DNA of 7,212 bases. Source: Pseudorhodoplanes sp. (lineage in GTDB: Bacteria > Pseudomonadota > Alphaproteobacteria > Rhizobiales > Xanthobacteraceae). Position 1 is the first letter of the stretch. Each line of letters opens with the position of its first letter. Shown one piece after another: positions 1 to 6,515 of this stretch. Where the stretch lies: NCBI GenBank assembly GCA_008933495.1, contig WBUW01000146.1:1-7212 (forward strand), in the 5' to 3' direction. The notes below the pieces were generated by a model, which worked only from the letters and a program-made list of their open reading frames with translations, was not told the origin of the DNA and made no database searches. A program made the position numbers and the translations under genes.

Positions 1-1187
1 TTCACGAAATCCTCATCGTACCAGCGCTGCTCCATGAGCATGCGGGTGACACCGAGGAAGATCGCCGTATCGGAAAGGCCGGGCCGCACCGAAATCCAGT
101 AATCGGCCTTGGTGGCGGTCGGGTTATATTCGGGCGCGATCACGGCGATACGACCGCCGCGCTCGATGATCTCGATCAGCCAGTGCGCTTCCGGCATCTT
201 GTTTTCGATCAGGTTCTTGCCGACTTGCACGGTGAATTTCGTATTGCGCAGATCGTTGAGATCGATATCGGAGGTCTGCAGCCCGTGCACGAACGGCTGC
301 CCCGGCGCCTGATCGCCGCGCCAAGTGTATTCCGACCATTCGCGCGCACCCTTGGCGTGATCCGGGCCGACGCCGCGCACATGCGCATCGAGCAGGCCGA
401 GCATGTTCGCCATGCGGAAGATGCCGAACTTGCCGACGACGCCGTGCAGCGGCAGCGAGCTGCCAAGCTTCATCACCCGCGTGCCGGCTTCGTCCCAGTG
501 TTCCAGCATTTCCTCTGGATAGCCGTCCTTTTCGATCAGTCGCCGGCGGCCATCGCGGCCGCTATAGGTGCGCGCAATCGCTATCAGACCCTTGGCGAGG
601 TAGGTGGTCGCCTCGTCCCATGAGACTTTGACAAAGCCGTCGGTGCCACGGGAATCGAACTTGTATTTGGTCCGCAGGGCGGGGTCGTCGGACAGTGACG
701 GAAAGCCGTCATCCGCCCATTGCTTCCATCCGGAACGGATCATCGGACCTTTGGCGCGGTACGGCCCGTAAACGCGCCGATGCGTGGTGAATCCCTTCAG
801 GCACATGCGCGGGTTCCAGGCCTGCGTGGCCCGGTTGCCGTAGAGATCCTTATACTTTTCGTGGTCGTAATTCTGTTCGAGCCGGGTCACGACGCCGTTG
901 CGCACGAAAGCGCGCACGCGGCACATATGTGTATCGTTCGGCGCACAGATGAACGTGAAACTGCGGTCATAGGCGTATTGATCGAGGTAGATCTTCTCCC
1001 ACGCCCGATCGGGATAGTATTCGAGCGGATTTTCGACGCGCACGGCGGGCACCAGTGCCTTGCCCAGAAGAGCCGGCTCGGCCGCAAAGGCGCTGCTCGC
1101 GGCAGCGGCGGCAAGCCCACCCGCTCCGGCCAACACCTCTCGCCGGCTCACGCCCGAGGATTGCGCGCTGTTGTTTTCGTGATCCAT
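1..1187 (-). CDS. Tat-exported molybdopterin oxidoreductase, type II DMSO reductase family, NxrA-like (partial, 3' end outside window)
   Basis: I translated this by hand; the first ~395 residues are visible and the frame is open to the window edge. A twin-arginine signal (SRREVL at residues 14-19, Ala-rich stretch, likely cleavage near AFA-A around 36) predicts a periplasmic enzyme. The N-terminal cluster motif is C81-x3-D85-x3-C89, then C129; aligned on the following V(R/K)NG block, C81 sits at NarG's His and D85 at a NarG Cys. Further blocks are WNPRMCLKG (124-132), GKNLIENKMPEAHW (323-336) and APEYNPTATKADYW (351-364), typical of the type II DMSO reductase family (nitrate/nitrite, perchlorate, ethylbenzene enzymes). 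I find the periplasmic nitrite oxidoreductase NxrA branch closest, from memory. The role would be Mo-bis-MGD substrate oxidation with electrons passed to Fe-S and cytochrome subunits. Start ATG follows the upstream stop by 9 nt, without a clear Shine-Dalgarno. Chlorate or selenate reductase-like activity is not excluded; the C-terminal half and Fe-S partner lie outside. Confidence 0.88.
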   Translation of the reverse strand, partial: MDHENNSAQSSGVSRREVLAGAGGLAAAAASSAFAAEPALLGKALVPAVRVENPLEYYPDRAWEKIYLDQYAYDRSFTFICAPNDTHMCRVRAFVRNGVVTRLEQNYDHEKYKDLYGNRATQAWNPRMCLKGFTTHRRVYGPYRAKGPMIRSGWKQWADDGFPSLSDDPALRTKYKFDSRGTDGFVKVSWDEATTYLAKGLIAIARTYSGRDGRRRLIEKDGYPEEMLEHWDEAGTRVMKLGSSLPLHGVVGKFGIFRMANMLGLLDAHVRGVGPDHAKGAREWSEYTWRGDQAPGQPFVHGLQTSDIDLNDLRNTKFTVQVGKNLIENKMPEAHWLIEIIERGGRIAVIAPEYNPTATKADYWISVRPGLSDTAIFLGVTRMLMEQRWYDEDFV

Positions 1188-1196
1188 TTGTTTTGC

Positions 1197-1988
1197 TCAG
1201 TGCTTGCTGTGATCAACGACTTCGGCTTCCAGTCGCGGCTCGAATCCGGTCGCCTTGTAGATGTAAACGATGACCTGCCACGCCTCGTCCGGCGTCAGGT
1301 CGTACGTGTGTAATGTGGTCGCGTTCGGCGCGTCGGCGGGCGCCACCCAGCGCGGCATGGCGCTGTTGAACTGGTTCTGGATGCCGCCGACGGTGAGGCG
1401 CCAGTACACGTACGGCAGCGTGAGCTGGGCGATCGTCCCGACGTCACGGAAATTGGCGGGCCGGATCGGGTAGCGAAAGCCTTCCGCCGCCGGCCCCAGC
1501 CCATCCAAATTGTCACCGTGGCAGACCGCACAATTGGCGGCGTAGACGATCTTGCCCTTGGCAACCGTATCGGCGTTCCAGCGCGCCGGACTCGCCGCCC
1601 AATCGGGTACCTTGATGCGGCTCAGGACCTCGTCGCCTGCCGTCGGATGGCGTTGGAAAATCTCGATTGGCGGCGCATAGCTTGGCCGCGTCGCATCATA
1701 GGTTCCCCAGGCCACCACAAGCGGAAGGACCAGCAGCAGGCCATAGCGCTGCAGCCTGACGCCCGTCTCCTCGCCGGCCGCCGGAACGAAAAAGTCGCGG
1801 AAGCGCCGGATGCGCTCGTCGGTCAACGTGACGTGAATGACGACGCCGGCGAGCACGAAGCCCATATAGAGAAGGATGACGCTGCCCGGGATCACCGGGC
1901 GGGCCAATTTGAGCGCGATGTAGGCGGCGGCCAGGACGAGGAATGCGCCGGTCGGCAGCGGAAGTTGTCTGAGAAGCCGGCCGATCAT
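1197..1988 (-). CDS. Membrane-bound monoheme cytochrome c with three N-terminal helices
   Basis: This 263-aa protein has three hydrophobic segments (about 13-28, 33-54 and 80-97), then a periplasm-type soluble region with one haem-c motif CAVCH (153-157) and a plausible distal ligand Met211 in SAMPRW. The pattern after the haem motif (GDNLDGLGPAAEGF, then RPANFRD) is that of class I cytochromes c in respiratory complexes. There is no cleavable signal, so the protein is probably held in the membrane with its haem domain outside. Its ATG overlaps the stop of the upstream diheme cytochrome gene by 4 nt (ATGA), which indicates translational coupling. The molybdoenzyme gene follows 9 nt downstream. 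I infer that it carries electrons between the molybdoenzyme and the membrane CydA-like partner; a quinone-linked role for the helices is possible but no haem-b ligand set is evident (His52 in helix 2 is the only obvious histidine there). Confidence 0.9.
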   Translation of the reverse strand: MIGRLLRQLPLPTGAFLVLAAAYIALKLARPVIPGSVILLYMGFVLAGVVIHVTLTDERIRRFRDFFVPAAGEETGVRLQRYGLLLVLPLVVAWGTYDATRPSYAPPIEIFQRHPTAGDEVLSRIKVPDWAASPARWNADTVAKGKIVYAANCAVCHGDNLDGLGPAAEGFRYPIRPANFRDVGTIAQLTLPYVYWRLTVGGIQNQFNSAMPRWVAPADAPNATTLHTYDLTPDEAWQVIVYIYKATGFEPRLEAEVVDHSKH

Positions 1989-2833
1989 TGTTTGCGCTCC
2001 GGCGAGGAAAGATAGGTGACGATGGTGTGCAATTCGCCCGCGGTGATCTGCGCGCCGTAATCGTCGGGCATCAGATCGGCAGGGAAATCTCCGCGTACGA
2101 AGGCGCGCGGCTGCACGATCGACTCGATCAGATAGAGGTCGAGGCTCAAGCCACGCGCCGCGGCGCTCTCGCGCATAGTGGCGGGGACGAACGGCGGGCC
2201 GGGCCGATCCTCACCCGCCTTGAGCGCGTGACAGGTAAGACAATTGTACTTTTCGAGGACCGCCGACGCATCGGCTGCGCTCGCCGGGGCCGGCGTAGCC
2301 GCGCCGGCCGGAGCGCGCGCCGCCTCTGCGGACGGCCGCGCGAGATCGCCGATCTTGACCGTAGGAGCCCCGCCCAGGGACATGAGATAGTCCACCACCG
2401 CCGTGACTTCCTCGTAGGTGAGCTTGGCGGGCGGGCGATGCGAAGCCGGCATGATGTTGGCATACCCCTCGACGAGATAGGCGCCCGGCTCGTAGAGGCT
2501 TTGTGCGAGATAGGTGACCAGGTCCGATGGTCCGCCGGGCACTCCTTTGGCGCGCCGCGCGGCAATGCCCGCAAGGTTAGGTCCCCGACCCTGGCCTTTC
2601 ACGCCGGCATTGGGCTCGATCGTGTGGCAGGCCAGGCAACCGCGCTCGCGCACCAGATTGGTACCGATGCGCGCCAGATCGGCCGGCGTCATTTGCGCAC
2701 TGATGGCGCGGGCGCGCGGCGGCTCCCATCGCGTCTGCGGAATCCAGTTGGAGAACCACACGAAGAATCCGAGAACGGCAAGCGCCGGAACAATCGGGGT
2801 GACAAGGCGCCGGAAGGTCATCGTAGTCGCCAT
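1985..2833 (-). CDS. Membrane-anchored diheme cytochrome c
   Basis: The 282-aa protein has one N-terminal hydrophobic segment (about 11-29), likely an uncleaved anchor, followed by two class I cytochrome c domains. Domain 1 has CLACH (66-70) with Met128 in ANIMPAS as probable distal ligand; domain 2 has CLTCH (198-202) with Met255 in ADLMPDD. An Ala/Pro-rich linker (about 165-187) joins them, suggesting two flexibly tethered haem domains. The start is supported by AAGGGG seven nt upstream of the ATG; this ribosome binding site overlaps the stop codon of the CydA-like gene, and the intergenic gap is 11 nt. Domain 1 resembles the cytochrome-oxidase-subunit-II-associated type (haem motif, GxGPNL, then the GYANIMPAS distal loop). 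The likely job is shuttling electrons between the periplasmic molybdoenzyme side and the CydA-like membrane protein. That is an inference from gene order; the haem content is direct. Confidence 0.92.
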   Translation of the reverse strand: MATTMTFRRLVTPIVPALAVLGFFVWFSNWIPQTRWEPPRARAISAQMTPADLARIGTNLVRERGCLACHTIEPNAGVKGQGRGPNLAGIAARRAKGVPGGPSDLVTYLAQSLYEPGAYLVEGYANIMPASHRPPAKLTYEEVTAVVDYLMSLGGAPTVKIGDLARPSAEAARAPAGAATPAPASAADASAVLEKYNCLTCHALKAGEDRPGPPFVPATMRESAAARGLSLDLYLIESIVQPRAFVRGDFPADLMPDDYGAQITAGELHTIVTYLSSPERKQ

Positions 2834-2844
2834 CGTCGAGCCCC

Positions 2845-4602
2845 TTAACTCGCTGTCGCCGCACGGCGCTCGGAGCCGTGCGCGCCTTTCGATCCGCCGC
2901 TCAACCCGGAAATCGCGAACGAGCCGGCCAGCAACACGAAAAAGATGAGCGTAATGCCGGTGATCACGATCGCGGCCTCGCCGAGCGAAGGCAGGCCGGC
3001 GCCGGCCGACGTGTCCTCCATGAGGCCGAAGATGTGCCAGTTAAGACGCACGGCGCTGCGCGCGTAGCCCATCAGCCCCATCAGCCACACGATGATGAAC
3101 GCCAGAGCGATGAGAACGTACTGGCCGCGTCGCGGCATTGTTCCCCACCGCACCGCGGCCTGCGTGCGGGCGCCGGCGAGCAGGAACTGGTCGAGCACGA
3201 AGGTGACGACGATGCCGCCGATCAGAACGAGAATCTGCCAGATCGAAGTCTGGATACGAATGTGCGCGGGCGCGAAATAGCCGTAGATGCCAAGCCCGAT
3301 GATCGCCGCGCCGGTGAGCGCGATGAGACCCCATTGCACCAGCGAGCCCGTCTTCGCCCACGGCACGGTAAGAATACGGCCGGCATGTCGATATAACAGG
3401 TAGCTGACGTAAAGAACGAGCAGGATCAGCGTCACCGCGATCATTTTCGGCGCCATCAGGCCGAGCGCGCCCAGCAACGGATGAAAGCCGCCGGTCGATT
3501 CCTCGATGCTCGCCGCCATGGTATGCGGCGTCGCCCAGACCATGAAGCCGAGAATCAGGATGATATTGAATGCCGGTACCCAGCGCTGCTGGGCTTCGGA
3601 ACCGGGGATGCGCAGAAAGCCGAGCCAGGCATAGTAGGCCGCGCCGATGAACAGCGATGCGATGACGATCGCCTGGATGATGAACAGCCAGGACAGCACG
3701 CCGCCCATCAGCGTCACACCGTAGGTCGCCGAGAACGCGAACAGCTCGAACCCGAAATAGTAGCCCGCGAACGGCAGAAACAGCATGGTGAAGAGCGCGA
3801 TGAGATTGCCGGTATAGCCCATCCAGTCGTAGAGCGCCCGTTCCTCGTCGTCCGCCGCGAGCAGGAAGCGATAGGCGGCGTAGGCGCCGCACAGCAGCGC
3901 GCCGAAGGTGATGTTGGCGACCAGACGATGGATATTGAGCGGCATCCAGCCGGGGTTCCACACCGCGGCGTAGAGGCTGATCAGGTTGCCGCTTTGATCA
4001 ACCCCCGCCGGCGTCATCATGAACGTTGCCCAGGCATCGGCGATGAACATGACGATGGTGCCGAACAGATTGAGCAGCACACCGAGCATGACATGCAGCC
4101 ACTTGCGATCACCCTGCAGCCGATTCCAGGCGTAGTACCAGAGGTACAGACACAGCGTCTCGGCGACGAAGAACAGCGGATAGACCACGAAGGTCGGACC
4201 GAAGACGTTGGTCATGTACCCCATGAAGCCGGGATAGGCGGCGAACAGCGCAAACCCGAGGAACGCGCCGGTGATCGCAGTCAGCGAATAGGCCGGCGGC
4301 AGCAGCCGGGCCATTTCATGCGCCAGCCAGTCGTAGCGCGCCGCCGTCGCCGGCTCACGCTTGGCGAGGCGCCAGCCCATGCATTCGAGGTAAAGCGCGA
4401 ACATCGGCACCGCGAGCACGAAGGCCGCGAACATGAGGTGAAGCTGGGCGGCGATCCATACCACGAGCCGGCTGTCGGCCCCGACGGGATCAGCATAGCT
4501 GCGTAGCGCCGGCGTGCCCTGCGCCAAGGCCGCGTCGGGCGCGAGCAACGCCGCCGCAGCGGCCACGGCGATCAAACCGAGCACGGCACAGGTGCGGCGC
4601 AT
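2845..4602 (-). CDS. CydA-like (cytochrome bd-type subunit I) multi-pass membrane protein with signal peptide
   Basis: The 585-aa protein starts with an apparent signal peptide (RR, hydrophobic core, ALA-Q around 27/28) and then has about twelve to thirteen membrane segments by eye, more than the nine of E. coli CydA. The first half matches the cytochrome bd subunit I plan: His55 in the first helix (QLHLMF, compare CydA His19), Glu148 in AETLCLYLWYYAW (compare CydA Glu99) and His225 in NIHRLVANI (compare CydA His186). The quinol-site GRQPW motif is not seen. The C-terminal part (GLMGYARSAVRLNWH, 509-523) is outside standard CydA and recalls the bd-like proteins I know from Nitrospira. No CydB gene adjoins. 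I chose the ATG at 4602 because GAGGGGG lies six nt upstream and a signal peptide follows; the reading frame stays open to 4860 but that part is taken by another gene. It may be an oxidase or electron-transfer subunit fed by the downstream cytochromes; whether it reduces oxygen is unknown. Confidence 0.88.
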   Translation of the reverse strand: MRRTCAVLGLIAVAAAAALLAPDAALAQGTPALRSYADPVGADSRLVVWIAAQLHLMFAAFVLAVPMFALYLECMGWRLAKREPATAARYDWLAHEMARLLPPAYSLTAITGAFLGFALFAAYPGFMGYMTNVFGPTFVVYPLFFVAETLCLYLWYYAWNRLQGDRKWLHVMLGVLLNLFGTIVMFIADAWATFMMTPAGVDQSGNLISLYAAVWNPGWMPLNIHRLVANITFGALLCGAYAAYRFLLAADDEERALYDWMGYTGNLIALFTMLFLPFAGYYFGFELFAFSATYGVTLMGGVLSWLFIIQAIVIASLFIGAAYYAWLGFLRIPGSEAQQRWVPAFNIILILGFMVWATPHTMAASIEESTGGFHPLLGALGLMAPKMIAVTLILLVLYVSYLLYRHAGRILTVPWAKTGSLVQWGLIALTGAAIIGLGIYGYFAPAHIRIQTSIWQILVLIGGIVVTFVLDQFLLAGARTQAAVRWGTMPRRGQYVLIALAFIIVWLMGLMGYARSAVRLNWHIFGLMEDTSAGAGLPSLGEAAIVITGITLIFFVLLAGSFAISGLSGGSKGAHGSERRAATAS

Positions 4603-4608
4603 CGCCTG

Positions 4609-4615
4609 CCCCCTC
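4609..4615 (-). promoter_or_regulatory. Ribosome binding site of the CydA-like gene
   Basis: GAGGGGG on the minus strand, six nt upstream of the ATG at 4602 and directly after the stop of the small upstream gene. It decides the start: the much longer open frame (to 4860) has no comparable site and lacks the signal peptide at its N-terminus. Confidence 0.75.
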
Positions 4616-4891
4616 TTAGTCTCTGCGCTTGGTGCGCGGGTAACGGCCCTTGCGCCGGACCCGCGTGTCAGCGAGGAAACGCTCCAGGCACCGTCGCCGC
4701 GCCTCGATTGGTGGTCCCGCGATCCCGCTGACACCTTCGACGAAGATTCGCAGCGTCCGGAGGTCGTCGAAAAAGCCGCTGCGGCCGCTTTGAACGTGCT
4801 GTACATGCCCGCGCCACCTCGGGTCCCCGTTTGACCCGCTCTCAAGCCAAATGCGCGCAACGAAAGAAGCAGTTTTCCTGCTTGTTGCCAT
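4616..4891 (-). CDS. Small conserved-type protein, first gene of the operon (WRGHVQHVQSG motif)
   Basis: This 91-aa reading frame ends 13 nt before the CydA-like start, and the CydA ribosome binding site lies in that gap. Its third codon positions are strongly G/C-rich over the last two thirds, as expected of a real gene here, and the sequence is soluble. It begins with a beta-like SFVARIWLE (9-17), followed by WRGHVQHVQSG (26-36) and an amphipathic helix FFDDLRTLRIFVE (40-52), then a very basic tail (RVRRKGRYPRTKRRD). I recall uncharacterised small proteins of the form 'F.VRIW.E...WRG.VQHV.SGE...F..L..L..FI', and this fits. Function is unknown; position suggests an accessory or assembly role for the respiratory module. 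An in-frame upstream ATG at 4930 would extend it to 104 aa, but the extension lacks a ribosome binding site and would cover a hairpin, and the conserved block begins just after 4891. Neither start has a strong Shine-Dalgarno. Confidence 0.6.
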   Translation of the reverse strand: MATSRKTASFVARIWLESGSNGDPRWRGHVQHVQSGRSGFFDDLRTLRIFVEGVSGIAGPPIEARRRCLERFLADTRVRRKGRYPRTKRRD

Positions 4892-4907
4892 CGCGGACCC
4901 GGCGTGC

Positions 4908-4927
4908 AAAAGCGAGAAGTCGCTTTT
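4908..4927 (-). other. Perfect 8-bp hairpin in the operon leader
   Basis: aaaagcga (4908-4915), loop gaag, tcgctttt (4920-4927): eight uninterrupted base pairs with a 4-nt loop. On the minus strand it reads A-run, GC core, U-run, the outline of a weak bidirectional intrinsic terminator, although the core is only four pairs. It lies between the 11-bp-period direct repeats and the small gene's ATG. It could end transcription of the regulator gene, act as a leader attenuator or mRNA-stability element, or be a protein site. The sequence does not decide between these. Confidence 0.5.
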
Positions 4928-4945
4928 CATTTCGTTAGCAAGGGG

Positions 4946-4965
4946 CGGTAACAGTCCGGTAACAG
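4946..4965 (-). promoter_or_regulatory. Two 9-bp direct repeats at 11-bp period: candidate SARP operator
   Basis: The minus strand carries CTGTTACCG twice, separated by GA, so the copies repeat exactly every 11 bp (one helical turn). SARP-family activators are known to bind heptameric direct repeats with 11-bp period, with the last repeat about 8 bp from the -10 element. The gene just upstream (5051-6238) encodes a protein with the SARP DNA-binding and BTAD domains. Eight nt after the second repeat comes TAACGA (4932-4937), a poor -10 hexamer in exactly the expected place. A looser third copy (TTGCTAACG, 4933-4941) is out of register. The link from regulator to this site is inferred from spacing and position. 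Confidence 0.55.
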
Positions 4966-5050
4966 AAGGCCGCGAAAGCGCTCTCCGCAGCGCCGTCTCC
5001 GGAACGGTCGCTGTGGATTACTCGCACGAATGCGCGTTTGACGTCGCGGC

Positions 5051-6238
5051 TTAGCGTTGCGACTGAACGGCGCCCGCGGATTTGCCGGCAGCGGAAAGCT
5101 CTTGGAACAGACGCTCCGTTTCCGGCGTTGGCGCAACCCCCAACTCGGCCTGCAAAACTCTGCGGCAGCGATCGTAATGGGCTATCAATCGATCTCGCTG
5201 GCCAAGGCGGGCAAGACAGAGCATGAGCGCCCGATGGAAACCCTCGCGACAGGGCTCACGCGTAAGGGCGCGGCGACAGACCTGTGCCGCGCGTCCATGA
5301 TCGCCGCATTCAACATAGCCGTCCACCATGTGGTCAAGCATGTCGAAGTAAAGTTCGCGCAGTCGTTCGCGTTCCTCGGCGCACCAGTCGGAATACCGCT
5401 CTTCCGGCAGGTAGTCGCCCTTGTAGATCCGTTCCGCCTTCTCAAAATAGACAAGCGCATCTTCTATTCGCCCGCGGTGCACAAGCAATCGACCTTCGTT
5501 GAAGAACGTTTCGAACGCTTCGCAGTCCAGCCAAACGGCATCGCGCCGCAGCGAAAATGCGGCATTTCCGACGGCGATGACGTTGTCGCTCAAGCCGATC
5601 GCGTGCAATTGCTGGCGCAAAAAGTAGGTTGTGACTTTCAGCCGCTCACGTCCGCGGACCTCGTTCGCATCGGGCCACAAACACTCGATCACATGCTCGC
5701 GATGCACCATTTCGCCACGATGGGTAATCAGGAGTTTCAGCAGAGTCAGCGCGTGTTTGCGGTGCCATCGGTCGACCGGCATGCTGCGGTCGCCAACCGA
5801 CAGGCCGAAGCGGCCAAATGTGTAGACCCGGAGCTGCGGATCGGTGAGCGCGTCGGCAACCACTTCTTTTTTCGGTCGCAGGAGGACCACAGCCACGGTG
5901 GCCGGACCGGCGCAATCCCTGTTCAGCGCGGGCGCGATCAATGTGCTGATGCTCGCCTGCAGCCAACGTCCGTCTTTGTGGCGAAGCGAGCATGCGCGCA
6001 CGGCAAACGGCGAGCGGTGCGCGAAACAAAGCTTGCCTTCGCATTCCGGCGTGCAAAGCGGCTCGCCACTCGGCAGTATGGCCTGCAGCACGTCATAACA
6101 GGGGCGCCCGACGGTCTGCTCTGACGTGTAACCCAACAGGCTCCCGGCCCGCTTATTCCAGGCGACGACCTGTGAATTGCTGTCGACGGCCAAGGCGGCA
6201 TCCGAAGCAAGGTCTACGAGCGAACGGAACTCAGGCAC
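5051..6238 (-). CDS. PAS-winged helix-BTAD (SARP/AfsR-like) transcriptional activator
   Basis: As called here the protein is 395 aa. Residues about 2-122 are a PAS domain (EFRSLVDLASDAALAVD, then WNKRAGSLLGYTSE) with an unusual cysteine group: C47, C62, C66, C71 and C83. Residues about 136-232 are an OmpR/SARP-type winged helix (VYTFGRFGLSVGD, LLKLLITHRGEMVHREHVIE, LWPD). Residues about 238-383 are a bacterial transcriptional activator (BTAD) helical-repeat domain ending in LGVAPTPETERLF. The family activates neighbouring operons by binding 11-bp-period direct repeats; such a repeat lies 86 nt past its stop, before the respiratory operon. The PAS domain would sense a signal, perhaps redox or a metal given its cysteines (inference). 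I chose the GTG at 6238 because GGAG lies six nt upstream and the PAS domain begins at once; an upstream in-frame GTG at 6331 gives 426 aa, but a promoter-like TATAGT falls inside that extension. Confidence 0.88.
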   Translation of the reverse strand: MPEFRSLVDLASDAALAVDSNSQVVAWNKRAGSLLGYTSEQTVGRPCYDVLQAILPSGEPLCTPECEGKLCFAHRSPFAVRACSLRHKDGRWLQASISTLIAPALNRDCAGPATVAVVLLRPKKEVVADALTDPQLRVYTFGRFGLSVGDRSMPVDRWHRKHALTLLKLLITHRGEMVHREHVIECLWPDANEVRGRERLKVTTYFLRQQLHAIGLSDNVIAVGNAAFSLRRDAVWLDCEAFETFFNEGRLLVHRGRIEDALVYFEKAERIYKGDYLPEERYSDWCAEERERLRELYFDMLDHMVDGYVECGDHGRAAQVCRRALTREPCREGFHRALMLCLARLGQRDRLIAHYDRCRRVLQAELGVAPTPETERLFQELSAAGKSAGAVQSQR

Positions 6239-6281
6239 TCCATTCTCCGGACAACGCGAAGCCGCCTTAAATCTGCCCGGC

Positions 6282-6310
6282 ACTATACCAGTCCCGACAA
6301 GGAAACTGAA
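6282..6310 (-). promoter_or_regulatory. Candidate sigma-70 promoter of the PAS-SARP gene
   Basis: On the minus strand TTCAGT (6305-6310) is followed after 17 nt by TATAGT (6282-6287), five of six matches to the -10 consensus but a weak -35. Transcription would start near 6275, giving a leader of about 37 nt to the GTG at 6238. This supports the shorter protein. A weak -35 fits a promoter that needs an activator or has low basal output. Confidence 0.45.
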
Positions 6311-6467
6311 CTTGCCGCGGAGCTGAGGCACCTAACTCTCGTCAGGCGAAATCCGAGTGTCTTCGATGGAAATTAGCAAGGCATTGCAGATGGTTGCGCA
6401 AACTGCCCGGCGCCTCGCGCAAAACCGGCGCGGGCCGCTGGATATCCTCGCGACCAGCCATGGCGGA

Positions 6468-6480
6468 GGAAAGTCTTTCC
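6468..6480. repeat. 13-bp dyad between hemerythrin and regulator genes
   Basis: ggaaag-t-ctttcc is a perfect 6-bp inverted repeat around one base. It sits in the 277-nt gap (6239-6515) that otherwise holds only the regulator promoter; no convincing gene or terminator is seen in that gap. It may be a protein-binding dyad or chance. Confidence 0.3.
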
Positions 6481-6515
6481 GGCATCCGATGCTTGGTTCA
6501 GTCCCGCTTCAAGCC

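Noticed and set aside
1988..2848. 286-aa plus-strand open frame antisense to the diheme cytochrome
   Set aside because: The minus strand encodes two haem-c motifs with matching Met ligands and a ribosome binding site; the plus frame has no domain signal.
3481..4506. 341-aa plus-strand open frame antisense to the CydA-like gene
   Set aside because: The composition (very rich in R, E, Q, H, G) is the typical shadow of a hydrophobic membrane gene in GC-rich DNA; the opposite strand has clear CydA features.
4603..4860. N-terminal extension of the CydA-like protein to 671 aa
   Set aside because: The extension is low-complexity, lies out of frame over the small operon-head gene, and would bury the signal peptide; the ATG at 4602 has a strong ribosome binding site.
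4867..4883. 6-bp inverted repeat aagcag/ctgctt at the start of the small gene
   Set aside because: Short stem lying inside codons 3-8 of the gene; likely chance.
4938..4960. Possible sigma-54 promoter (TGTTAC...TTGC)
   Set aside because: The essential GG of the -24 element is missing (TT instead), and no sigma-54 activator is nearby.
5057..6124. 355-aa plus-strand open frame antisense to the regulator
   Set aside because: The minus strand shows PAS, winged helix and BTAD domains in order; this frame shows none and is a shadow.
6407..6445. GC-rich repeat (ccggcgc twice) as a hemerythrin terminator
   Set aside because: The copies are direct rather than inverted, and no T-run follows on the minus strand.
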